Assembly (NCBI GenBank): GCA_045589035.1
Contig: JAZNFJ010000096.1
Location: 1-20,503 of the forward strand
From: Avoscillospira sp045589035
GTDB taxonomy: Bacteria > Bacillota > Clostridia > Oscillospirales > Oscillospiraceae
DNA: 20,503 nucleotides
Direction of reading: 5' to 3'
Part shown: one piece after another, positions 1 through 7,046 of the stretch
Position numbering within the stretch: the stretch's first letter is position 1
Layout: each line of letters starts with the position of its first letter
Translations under genes and position numbers: made by a program
Notes under the pieces: model-generated
The model's database searches: none
The model's input: only the letters and a program-made list of their open reading frames with translations
Told to the model about the DNA's origin: nothing

Positions 1-1123
1 AGAAACGGAAGGTGCAGTTTTCCAGCATACCAACGGTGTCCAGAACGTACTTAGCCAGCTCCAGGCAGCCCTTGAACTCCTCTTCCAGCTGATCGGGACG
101 GAGCACCAGGTGGCCTTCGGAAATGGTGAACTGACGCGGACGGATCAGACCGTGCATCTCGCCGGAATCCTCCTTGCGGAACAAGGTGGAAGTTTCACCC
201 AGACGCATGGGCAGGTCACGATAAGAACGGGCACGGTTCAGGAACACCTGATACTGGAAGGGGCAGGTCATGGGACGCAGCGCAAAGCACTCCTTGGTCT
301 CATCTGCGGGATCGCCCAGAATGAACATACCGTCCAGATAGTGATCCCAGTGGCCGGAGATCTTATACAGATCACTCTTGGCCATGAGAGGGGTCTTGGT
401 CAGCAGATAGCCGCGCTTCTGCTCTTCATCCTCGATCCAGCGCTGGAGGGTCTGGATGGTCTTTGCACCCTTAGGCAGCAGGATGGGCAAACCCTGCCCG
501 ACCACATCGACGGTGGTGAAGTATTCCAGCTCACGGCCCAGCTTGTTATGGTCGCGCTTCAGAGCCTCTTCTCTCTGGGCGATATAGGCATCCAGCTCTT
601 CCTTCTTGGGGAAGGCCACTGCGTAGATACGCTGCAGCATTTTGCGGTTGGAGTCGCCGCGCCAATAGGCACCGGTGGCGGAAGTCAGTTTGATGGCATT
701 GCCCTTGATGCGGCCGGTGGAGTCCAGATGAGGGCCGGCGCACAGGTCGACAAAATCGCCCTGCTGATAGAAGGAAATGACAGCATCCTCAGGCAGATCG
801 TTGATCAGCTCCACCTTATAGGGTTCGCCCTTCTCTTCCATGAACTTAATAGCTTCGGCTCTGGGCAGTTCAAACCGCTCCAGCTTCAGCTTTTCCTTGC
901 AGATCTTCCGCATTTCGGCTTCGATGGCTTCCAGATCTTCGGCAGAGAAATTTTTTTCGCTGTCGAAGTCATAGTAGAAGCCGTTTTCGATGGCAGGACC
1001 GATGGCCAGCTTCACATCAGGGTACAGGCGCTTGACAGCCTGTGCCATCACATGGGAGCAGGTATGCCAGTAGGTCTTGCGGTACTGCTCGTTTTCAAAG
1101 GTGTACAGATTTTCTTCGCTCAT
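1..1123 (-). CDS. thrS: Threonyl-tRNA synthetase, 5' part (partial)
   Basis: Charges tRNA-Thr in the cytoplasm. About 374 codons are visible; the 3' end lies beyond the left edge. The ATG at 1123 is preceded by AAGGAGG at 1133-1139 with good spacing. The protein opens directly with the editing-domain motif HTCSH around residue 20, so the N-terminal TGS domain of the E. coli enzyme is absent. The editing/second additional domain follows, then the class II catalytic core: a TCPFQ motif (counterpart of NCPGH, with the zinc-ligand Cys), SYRDLP, and motif 2 (LFRKE..SGEMHGLIR). The TCPFQ and TISEGH variants with no TGS domain are, as I recall the family, typical of the short clostridial ThrS type. 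Expression is controlled by the T-box directly upstream. Identity is firm; the absent C-terminal anticodon-binding domain reflects only the window edge. Confidence 0.97.
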   Translation of the reverse strand, partial: MSEENLYTFENEQYRKTYWHTCSHVMAQAVKRLYPDVKLAIGPAIENGFYYDFDSEKNFSAEDLEAIEAEMRKICKEKLKLERFELPRAEAIKFMEEKGEPYKVELINDLPEDAVISFYQQGDFVDLCAGPHLDSTGRIKGNAIKLTSATGAYWRGDSNRKMLQRIYAVAFPKKEELDAYIAQREEALKRDHNKLGRELEYFTTVDVVGQGLPILLPKGAKTIQTLQRWIEDEEQKRGYLLTKTPLMAKSDLYKISGHWDHYLDGMFILGDPADETKECFALRPMTCPFQYQVFLNRARSYRDLPMRLGETSTLFRKEDSGEMHGLIRPRQFTISEGHLVLRPDQLEEEFKGCLELAKYVLDTVGMLENCTFRF

Positions 1124-1153
1124 GGTTTTTGCCTCCTTGTTTTGTTGGGGCAG

Positions 1154-1194
1154 AAATAAAAAGAATCCCACCCCTGAATGTTCAGGGGTGGGAT
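1154..1194 (-). terminator. T-box regulated intrinsic terminator before thrS
   Basis: On the minus strand a perfect 14-bp inverted repeat (1165-1178 with 1181-1194) with a minimal AT loop is followed by TCTTTTTATTT. Its 5' arm contains CCCACCC, which can instead pair with the T-box core AGGGTGG just upstream, giving the alternative antiterminator. Confidence 0.93.
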
Positions 1195-1406
1195 ACAATA
1201 CAATGTATTCCACGGTTCCACCCTGCTTGCAGCCAATAGCTGCCGCTTGTAGCCTCTGTAACGGGAGGACCCGTCGCCTCTTGTTTCGAAGCGCAGCTCG
1301 GAAGTGGTAAGTTCTGTCATCTTTGGCAGACATTCTTACAGCCAATGGAATGTCCTCTCTGTGCCGGTTTTGACAGGCTCATATCTTCGTCTTTGCCTGT
1401 TTTGCC
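1154..1406 (-). promoter_or_regulatory. Threonine T-box riboswitch leader
   Basis: The leader RNA senses uncharged tRNA-Thr and switches between terminator and antiterminator. The T-box core AGGGTGGAACCGTG is at about 1211-1225. Stem I can be folded by eye: a GAAG/CTTC base pairing, a specifier internal loop, a CTGTC/GACAG stem and a distal GACATTC/GAATGTC hairpin. The 3' side of the specifier loop reads AACTTACCA, placing a threonine codon ACC at 1308-1306 followed by a purine, which matches the downstream gene thrS. Class identification is firm; the exact specifier is inferred from a hand-drawn fold. Confidence 0.92.
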
Positions 1407-1411
1407 CTACA

Positions 1412-1440
1412 AATATATCATGCTTTCCTGTCTGTGTCAA
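1412..1440 (-). promoter_or_regulatory. Sigma-A promoter of thrS leader
   Basis: TTGACA (1440-1435), a 17-nt spacer and TATATT (1417-1412) on the minus strand. Predicted start is about 1405, just upstream of the T-box stem I. Confidence 0.88.
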
Positions 1441-1604
1441 TAATTTTCAATCAATAACATTATGTTAACTTATTTGTAACTTTTTTTCAACATATTGTGT
1501 AAAAAAACGACCTGAAAACATAGATATATGGTGTGCATTCAACAATTGCATAATTGACGCAACCTCTAAAAAGTTGTCGAAATACCACTAATTTCCGCAA
1601 GGGC

Positions 1605-1632
1605 TTGACTTTTTCCATATTTTTGTTATAAT
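1605..1632 (+). promoter_or_regulatory. Sigma-A promoter of the 3D-domain protein gene
   Basis: TTGACT (1605-1610), a 16-nt spacer and TATAAT (1627-1632). The leader to the ATG at 1733 is about 95 nt and AT-rich. It contains a small dyad TTACA/TGTAA at 1664-1676. I could not fit a known riboswitch to it. The rest of the gap, 1441-1604, is AT-rich with no supported feature. Confidence 0.82.
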
Positions 1633-1732
1633 GTCAATTGTCCGTAGTATACCCTTTTAAAAATTACATTTTGTAACCACTTGATACTTTTCCATTGTAA
1701 CGCACGAAAATCACAGGAAAGGAGGTCTTCTG

Positions 1733-2854
1733 ATGCGCACCATTAAACACATTGTCACAGCGAAAACCAAGCAAATGGCAGCCATTCGTTGGGTGGCTCT
1801 GGCAGTTCTTCTGTCCAGTCTCGTTCTGCTTCTGACCCTGCCCGCTTTCGCGCAGACAAAATATGTGATCACCGACGGCGACAATGTCATTGTCTGCCTG
1901 TCCAACAGCAGCGATCCGCAGCAGGTCATCAAAGAGGCCGGCTTGCAGCTGGGCGAATCAGATACCTACACCACCCAGTTGAGTAACGGCGCTACTGAGA
2001 TCCATATTAACCGTGTCCAGATGATTTCCGTCAAGGAAGGCGGTCAGGTTTACGTGGTCGGTTCCTACGGCGGAACCGTAGCCGATGTTCTGGATTCTCT
2101 GGACATCACCTTGTCGGAAGCCGATTTACTCTCCTGCGTGCCCGAAACGCAGACCTACGATGGTATGAGCATTACCATCACCCGCGTTACCCATGAGACA
2201 CTGGAATACGAAGAGGCCATTCCCTTCGGTACCCGTACCTTTGAGGACGTCACCCTCTCCCCCGGCGAGGAAAAAATCCTGCTGGAAGGTGTGGACGGTC
2301 TGAACCGCTTTACCGCACAGATTACATATGAAGACGGTGTGGAAGTGGATCGCTCCATTCTGTCCCAACAGATGGTCACGACCCCTCAGGATGCCATCAT
2401 CCTCAGAGGTGTGGATCGCTCTGTGATGGATCAGACCTTCACAAATGTGGACGACTATACTGTCGCCGCTGCCGGATACCGATACACGCCCCCTGCTGAA
2501 TCCAGCGATACAGATGCAGAAAAGCTGGTGCCCGGCACAAAGCTGAGCTATCACGAAGCAGTAAAGTTTGAGGCTACCGCCTACACCTGCAACAGCCCCA
2601 ATTATCTGGGGGACAGACGCACCTTTACCGGCACAGCCGCCAGAGTCGGCGCCATTGCCGTTGATCCCAGAGTCATTCCTCTGGGCACGAGAATGTACAT
2701 CGCCTCTGCTGACGGTGAGTATATCTACGGCTACTGCGTGGCAGAAGATACCGGCGGACTGATCAAGGGCAATATCGTGGATCTGTACTACGATACCCAT
2801 GATGCCTGCATGGAGTTCGGCCGCAGAGATATCATCATCTATTTCCTTGACTGA
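1733..2854 (+). CDS. Secreted G5/3D-domain cell-wall protein (YabE-like)
   Basis: Likely an extracytoplasmic peptidoglycan-active protein related to YabE/RpfB and Sps proteins. The 373 aa comprise a signal peptide or N-terminal anchor with a hydrophobic core at 21-40 ending LPAFA; one or two DUF348-like ubiquitin-fold segments (about 44-95 and 100-150); a G5 domain (about 152-228); a linker; and a C-terminal 3D domain (about 276-373). The three aspartates that name the 3D fold are D311 (VDPRVIPLG), D339 (AEDTGG) and D350 (IVDLYYD), with the early ATAYTC motif at 281-286. The 3D domain resembles the catalytic core of MltA-type lytic transglycosylases; no separate RpfB lysozyme-like domain is present. 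The start has a textbook AAAGGAGGT at 1718-1726. It is a single gene ending in a terminator shared with clpB. The family is clear; substrate and timing of expression are inferred. Confidence 0.93.
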   Translation: MRTIKHIVTAKTKQMAAIRWVALAVLLSSLVLLLTLPAFAQTKYVITDGDNVIVCLSNSSDPQQVIKEAGLQLGESDTYTTQLSNGATEIHINRVQMISVKEGGQVYVVGSYGGTVADVLDSLDITLSEADLLSCVPETQTYDGMSITITRVTHETLEYEEAIPFGTRTFEDVTLSPGEEKILLEGVDGLNRFTAQITYEDGVEVDRSILSQQMVTTPQDAIILRGVDRSVMDQTFTNVDDYTVAAAGYRYTPPAESSDTDAEKLVPGTKLSYHEAVKFEATAYTCNSPNYLGDRRTFTGTAARVGAIAVDPRVIPLGTRMYIASADGEYIYGYCVAEDTGGLIKGNIVDLYYDTHDACMEFGRRDIIIYFLD

Positions 2855-2860
2855 CAACCG

Positions 2861-2893
2861 AAAAGAACCGGATCTTGCGATCCGGTTCTTTTT
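2861..2893. terminator. Bidirectional terminator between 3D protein and clpB
   Basis: GAACCGGATC (2865-2874), a TTGC loop, GATCCGGTTC (2879-2888), flanked by AAAA on the left and TTTTTT on the right. It serves the plus-strand 3D gene and, read on the minus strand, the end of clpB. Confidence 0.92.
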
Positions 2894-5487
2894 TATTTGA
2901 CTGTCAGCTGATCATTTTCCACCTGTACCAAAAGTTCCGCACCGGGAAGAATGTCGCCCTTGAGGATTCTCTTTGCGATCAAGGTTTCCACCGTCCGCTG
3001 GACATAACGGCGAAGAGGTCTTGCGCCATACTGGGGATCGTAAGCCGCTTCGATGATAAACAGCTTTGCTTCCTCTGTCAGACGGCAGGAGATCTGCTTA
3101 TCCGTCAGACGGCTGTTGAGATCCGCCATCTGCAGATCGATGATGCCGGTGATATTCTCCCGAGTCAAAGGCTTGTAGAATACCGTTTCATCCAGACGGT
3201 TGAGGAACTCCGGGCGGAAGCTTCGACGCAGAAGCTGTTCCACCTGTTCTCTGGCTTCAGGAAGAATATTACCCTCGCCATCAATACCCTCCAGCAGATA
3301 CTGACTGCCCAGATTGGAGGTCAGAATGAGAATGGTGTTCTTAAAATCCACGGTTCTGCCCTGAGAATCCGTAATTCTGCCATCGTCCAGCACCTGCAGA
3401 AGCACATTGAACACATCCGGGTGGGCTTTTTCCACCTCGTCAAACAAAACCACGGAATAGGGCTTCCGCCGAACCGCCTCCGTCAGCTGTCCGCCCTCCT
3501 CATAGCCCACGTAGCCGGGAGGCGCTCCAATGAGCCGGGACACGGAAAATTTCTCCATATACTCGCTCATATCGATACGGACAAGGTTTCGTTCGTCATC
3601 AAACAGGCTTTCCGCCAATGCCTTTGCCAGTTCCGTCTTACCCACACCAGTGGGACCAAGGAACAGGAAACTGCCGATGGGACGGTCCGGATCCTGAATA
3701 CCGGCACGGCTGCGCCAGATGGCTTCTACCACCGACTGCACCGCTTCATCCTGGCCGATCACACGGCGATGGAGGGTTTCATCCAGATGGAGCAGTTTCT
3801 CCCGCTCCCCTTCCATCAGCCTGGACACCGGAATACCGGTCCACCGCTCAATGATTTTTGCAATTTCTTCCTCTGTAACCTTATTGCGCAGAAGGGTCTG
3901 TTCCTGAGAATCCTGTGCCAGCTTTTCTTCCTGTGCCAACTGCTTCTGCGCTTCCGGCAGGCTGCCATATTTCAGCTTCGCAGCTGTTTCATAGTCGCCC
4001 TGCTGCTCTGCCCGCTCGATCTCCGCACTCATCTGCTCGATCTGTTCCCGCAGCTGCTGCACCTTACCGATGGCAGCTTTTTCATTTTCCCATTTGGTCT
4101 TCATGGCATGGAAGGTATCACGGGATTCCGCCAGTTCTTTCTGCAGTTCTTCCAGTCTGGCTTTGGAAAGCTCGTCCGTTTCGCCTTTCAGCGCCACTTC
4201 TTCAATTTCCATCTGAATGATCCTTCGACGCACCACATCCAATTCCGTCGGCATGGAATCCATCTCCGTCCGGATCATAGCGCAGGCCTCGTCAATGAGA
4301 TCGATGGCCTTATCGGGCAGGAAACGGTCGGTGATATAGCGATGGGAAAGTGTTGCGGCAGCAATTATAGCAGGGTCGGTGATCTTTACACCGTGGAAAA
4401 CCTCATACCGCTCCTCCAGACCGCGGAGAATGGCAATGGTATCCTCCACTGTCGGCTCCGACACCAAAACCGTCTGAAATCTGCGTTCCAGAGCCGGATC
4501 TTTTTCGATATACTGGCGATATTCATCCAAAGTAGTGGCGCCGATACAGTGCAGTTCACCCCGTGCCAGCATAGGCTTCAGAAGATTGCCCGCATCCATG
4601 GCACCTTCGGTCTTCCCTGCTCCCACGATAGTATGAAGCTCGTCAATAAAGAGGATAATGCCGCCTTCGGACTGCTTCACTTCGTTGAGAACCGCCTTTA
4701 ACCGTTCCTCAAATTCTCCCCGATATTTGGCACCGGCAATCAAAGCACCCATATCCAGCGAGAAGATGCTCTTATCCTGCAGGCTCTTGGGCACATCGCC
4801 CCGGACGATCCGCTGTGCCAGACCTTCCGCAATGGCCGTCTTACCCACACCGGGCTCACCGATGAGAACCGGGTTATTCTTGGTTTTTCTGGAAAGGATG
4901 CGGATCACATTCCGGATCTCATCATCCCGACCGATGACAGGGTCCAATTTCTGCTGTCTTGCCCGCTTCACCAGATCCGTGCCATATTTCTCCAAAGCCT
5001 CATAGGTGGCTTCCGGATTGTCGGTGGTCACTCTCTGGCTGCCGCGGATGGTCTGCAATGTCTGCAGGCAGCTTTCTTTGGTAATTTGATAGGTCTGGAA
5101 AAGCCGCTTCAGAACTGTATCTGCCGTGTCCAGCAAGGACAGCAGCAGGTGTTCCACAGAAACAAACTCGTCCCCCATGGATGCTGCCAGTTCTTCCGCG
5201 TGATTCAAAGCTTCTTCCACAGGTCGTCCAATATAGATCTTTCCAACTTCCCGGCCGGAGCCTGTGACACCGGGCAGTTTGCCCAGTTCCTGTTCTACGG
5301 CAGCAAGCAAACTCTCCACCGTAATGCCCATGCGCTTCAGCAGTGCCGGCACTAATCCCTCCTCCTGCTTCAGCAAGGCCGCCAGCAGATGGATCTGCTC
5401 GATCTGCTGATGGTGATAAGGTACGGTCAGATTTTGGGCAGCTTCAATCGCTGCCAGAGATTTTTGCGTAAACTTCTGTGCATTCAT
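2893..5487 (-). CDS. clpB: ATP-dependent disaggregase ClpB
   Basis: Hexameric Hsp100 that extracts polypeptides from aggregates together with DnaK. 864 aa, normal for the family. It has an N-terminal Clp repeat domain (about 1-145); NBD1 with Walker A GEPGVGKT near residue 210 and Walker B ILFIDELH; a long coiled-coil middle domain (about 400-520, rich in E/K/Q), which separates ClpB from ClpA and ClpC; and NBD2 with Walker A GPTGVGKT (about 605) and sensor region LTSNLG. I chose the ATG at 5487 (MNAQKFTQKS, the usual ClpB opening) rather than an in-frame GTG at 5496, because that GTG lies inside the Shine-Dalgarno AGGAGGTG. It is monocistronic, with a sigma-A promoter and a CIRCE box directly upstream, so it should be induced by heat and protein stress through HrcA. 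Confidence 0.98.
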   Translation of the reverse strand: MNAQKFTQKSLAAIEAAQNLTVPYHHQQIEQIHLLAALLKQEEGLVPALLKRMGITVESLLAAVEQELGKLPGVTGSGREVGKIYIGRPVEEALNHAEELAASMGDEFVSVEHLLLSLLDTADTVLKRLFQTYQITKESCLQTLQTIRGSQRVTTDNPEATYEALEKYGTDLVKRARQQKLDPVIGRDDEIRNVIRILSRKTKNNPVLIGEPGVGKTAIAEGLAQRIVRGDVPKSLQDKSIFSLDMGALIAGAKYRGEFEERLKAVLNEVKQSEGGIILFIDELHTIVGAGKTEGAMDAGNLLKPMLARGELHCIGATTLDEYRQYIEKDPALERRFQTVLVSEPTVEDTIAILRGLEERYEVFHGVKITDPAIIAAATLSHRYITDRFLPDKAIDLIDEACAMIRTEMDSMPTELDVVRRRIIQMEIEEVALKGETDELSKARLEELQKELAESRDTFHAMKTKWENEKAAIGKVQQLREQIEQMSAEIERAEQQGDYETAAKLKYGSLPEAQKQLAQEEKLAQDSQEQTLLRNKVTEEEIAKIIERWTGIPVSRLMEGEREKLLHLDETLHRRVIGQDEAVQSVVEAIWRSRAGIQDPDRPIGSFLFLGPTGVGKTELAKALAESLFDDERNLVRIDMSEYMEKFSVSRLIGAPPGYVGYEEGGQLTEAVRRKPYSVVLFDEVEKAHPDVFNVLLQVLDDGRITDSQGRTVDFKNTILILTSNLGSQYLLEGIDGEGNILPEAREQVEQLLRRSFRPEFLNRLDETVFYKPLTRENITGIIDLQMADLNSRLTDKQISCRLTEEAKLFIIEAAYDPQYGARPLRRYVQRTVETLIAKRILKGDILPGAELLVQVENDQLTVK

Positions 5488-5510
5488 TTGCTGCACCTCC
5501 TAATTTATTA

Positions 5511-5537
5511 TTAGCACTCTCTCGGTTAGAGTGCTAA
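5511..5537. promoter_or_regulatory. CIRCE operator (HrcA binding site) of clpB
   Basis: A perfect match to the CIRCE consensus: TTAGCACTC (5511-5519), 9 nt, GAGTGCTAA (5529-5537). It lies between the predicted transcription start and the clpB Shine-Dalgarno, the usual position for HrcA repression. Confidence 0.97.
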
Positions 5538-5549
5538 TTCTTTGTGTTC

Positions 5550-5578
5550 AGTTTACATCCAACAGCTTCAGATGTCAA
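5550..5578 (-). promoter_or_regulatory. Sigma-A promoter of clpB
   Basis: TTGACA (5578-5573), a 17-nt spacer and TAAACT (5555-5550). The predicted start at about 5543 is just upstream of the CIRCE box, so HrcA would block early transcription. Confidence 0.85.
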
Positions 5579-5682
5579 TAGATTCCCCCGCTGCAAGATG
5601 TTATATTTTTGTTAACATAAAATTTTTCAAAGATTTAACAAAGATTTAAAAACTTCCCTCTAAGATATTTCATAACTGGTTG

Positions 5683-5721
5683 TTAGAATAAAGCCATAAA
5701 CAAGCAAGATCGTTTTTTCAT
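5683..5721 (-). CDS. Possible 12-codon micro-ORF
   Basis: A very strong Shine-Dalgarno (AAAGGAGGGG, about 5733-5724) sits 3 nt before an ATG that opens a 12-codon frame, MKKRSCLFMALF, then TAA. The start resembles the positively charged and hydrophobic beginning of a signal peptide or lipoprotein, so it could be a leader peptide, a short membrane peptide, or the remains of a larger exported protein gene. No convincing promoter was found for it; a weak candidate overlaps the divergent helicase promoter. The clpB promoter lies about 105 nt downstream. Function unknown. Confidence 0.25.
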   Translation of the reverse strand: MKKRSCLFMALF

Positions 5722-5743
5722 TTTCCCCTCCTTTCTTCCTTTT

Positions 5744-5788
5744 CAGAACACCGGCAGGTTTGGTCACCTTGCCGGTGTTTCTGTTTTT
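5744..5788 (+). terminator. Orphan terminator-like hairpin upstream of helicase gene
   Basis: A long stem of about 16 bp (5744-5759 with 5766-5783, two single-T bulges) containing ACACCGGCA/TGCCGGTGT is followed by TTTTT at 5784-5788 on the plus strand. No plus-strand gene precedes it, and the helicase promoter starts right after it. It may end an unrecognised small RNA, be left over from a lost gene, or insulate the helicase promoter. Confidence 0.7.
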
Positions 5789-5799
5789 GTCGCTCTGCG

Positions 5800-5828
5800 T
5801 TGCAAAACGCTGTTTTCTCTGCTATAAT
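5800..5828 (+). promoter_or_regulatory. Sigma-A promoter of DEAD-box helicase operon
   Basis: TTGCAA (5800-5805), a 17-nt spacer and TATAAT (5823-5828). The leader is only about 27 nt before the ATG at 5862. Confidence 0.82.
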
Positions 5829-5861
5829 ATCGTCAAAATCCATATGCAAAGGAACTGTTTT

Positions 5862-7046
5862 ATGAATCAGGAACTCACTTTCCGGGACCTCGGTCTTTCG
5901 GAAGAAATTTTAAAAGCGCTGGAGAAGAAGGGATACGGCTATCCTACTAAGGTACAGGCCGAGGCCATCCCTCCTTTTATGGAATGGAAGGATGTGGTGG
6001 CAAAGGCTCCCACCGGCACCGGCAAGACCTTCGCCTTCGGCATTCCCATGATTGAACATATCGACGCAGAATCCGATGACCTGCAGGGTCTGGTCCTCGC
6101 TCCCACCCGGGAACTTGCCATTCAGATCTGTAATGAACTGAGAGGTCTTCTGCGCTATTATAAGAACATCCGCGTGGCTGTGGTCTACGGCGGTCAGAAG
6201 ATGGAACCCCAGATTAAGGCACTGAAGGGGCATCCCCAGATTGTAGTTGCCACGCCGGGCAGACTGATGGATCACTACAACCGCAAGAACCTGCGGCTGG
6301 ATAAGATCCACACGGTCGTGCTGGACGAAGCTGACCGGATGCTGGATATGGGCTTCTTCAAGGATGTGACCCACATTCTGGACAAGCTGAAGAACAAAAA
6401 GAGCATGGGTCTGTTCTCCGCCACCATCTCTCAGGAGGTCATGACCGTCAGCTGGATGTACCAGCGGGACGAAGTGGAGATCACCATTCCTGCCGATCAG
6501 GAGAACAAGCCGGATATCGACCAGTATTCCCTGACCGTTTCCCCTCTGGAGAAAACAGAAACCACCCTTCGGCTGATCCGTGCCATGAACTACGAACGGG
6601 TCGTTGTGTTCTGCAACACCAAGGTCATGTGCCAGCGGCTCAGTGATGACCTGCGCAGAGCCGGTCTGGATGCCGACTGCATCCACGGGGATATCCGTCA
6701 GGGTACCAGAGAGAAGACCATGAAGACCTTCCGGGATGGCAAGCTGGCTGTGCTGATTGCCACAGATGTGGCATCCCGCGGTATCGATGTGGACGATGTG
6801 GACTGCGTCATCAACTTTGATGTGCCGGAAGAAAACGAATACTACATCCACCGCATTGGCCGTACCGGCCGTGCCAAGCGGAAAGGTGCTGCCTGGTCCA
6901 TCCTGGGCAACTTCCCCGAAAAGGCAAAGCTGGACGAGATCGCCAAGTACTCCCATTTCACCATTCGCCCCATGAAGTTCATTGAAGGCGATCTGCTGGT
7001 GGAAGAAGAGGTCAAAAAACCGGTGGTCCGCAAAAAATATCGATGA
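5862..7046 (+). CDS. DEAD-box ATP-dependent RNA helicase, compact form
   Basis: An RNA-unwinding ATPase likely acting in ribosome assembly or mRNA turnover. 394 aa from ATG 5862, which has AAAGGA at 5848-5853; a longer in-frame frame reaches back to 5760 but crosses the promoter. All core motifs are visible in order: Q motif (TFRDLGL..KVQAEAIP), motif I APTGTGKT, Ia APTRELA, Ib TPGRL, II DEAD, III SAT, then the RecA2 motifs VVFCNTK, ATDVASRGID and HRIGRTGR. After motif VI only about 50 residues remain, ending in a basic KKPVVRKKYR. The long C-terminal RNA-binding extension of DeaD/CsdA or DbpA is therefore missing, and specificity cannot be assigned. The stop overlaps the next start (ATGA), so the two genes are translationally coupled. 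Confidence 0.95.
   Translation: MNQELTFRDLGLSEEILKALEKKGYGYPTKVQAEAIPPFMEWKDVVAKAPTGTGKTFAFGIPMIEHIDAESDDLQGLVLAPTRELAIQICNELRGLLRYYKNIRVAVVYGGQKMEPQIKALKGHPQIVVATPGRLMDHYNRKNLRLDKIHTVVLDEADRMLDMGFFKDVTHILDKLKNKKSMGLFSATISQEVMTVSWMYQRDEVEITIPADQENKPDIDQYSLTVSPLEKTETTLRLIRAMNYERVVVFCNTKVMCQRLSDDLRRAGLDADCIHGDIRQGTREKTMKTFRDGKLAVLIATDVASRGIDVDDVDCVINFDVPEENEYYIHRIGRTGRAKRKGAAWSILGNFPEKAKLDEIAKYSHFTIRPMKFIEGDLLVEEEVKKPVVRKKYR

Noticed and set aside
1474..1701. Three TTGTAAC motifs resembling ECF sigma -35 boxes upstream of the 3D-domain gene
   Set aside because: None has a matching CGAC/CGTC-type -10 at 16-17 nt, while a good sigma-A promoter is present at 1605-1632.
1640..1732. Possible c-di-AMP (ydaO) riboswitch before the wall-protein gene
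   Set aside because: The leader is under 100 nt and AT-rich, too short for that class, and no matching conserved blocks were seen.
2875..4701. 608-codon open frame on the plus strand antisense to clpB
   Set aside because: It is a mirror of clpB codon bias: no family motifs, no ribosome binding site, and clpB is unmistakable on the other strand. The same applies to long antisense frames over thrS, the helicase, nfo, pbpA, ftsW-FHA and the G1PDH/nitrilase genes.
5488..5496. GTG start for clpB three codons upstream
   Set aside because: The GTG overlaps the Shine-Dalgarno AGGAGGTG; the ATG at 5487 gives the canonical ClpB N-terminus.
5630..5649. Direct repeat AAGATTTAA spaced 11 bp apart
   Set aside because: Helically phased, but short and in very AT-rich sequence; chance is sufficient without conservation data.
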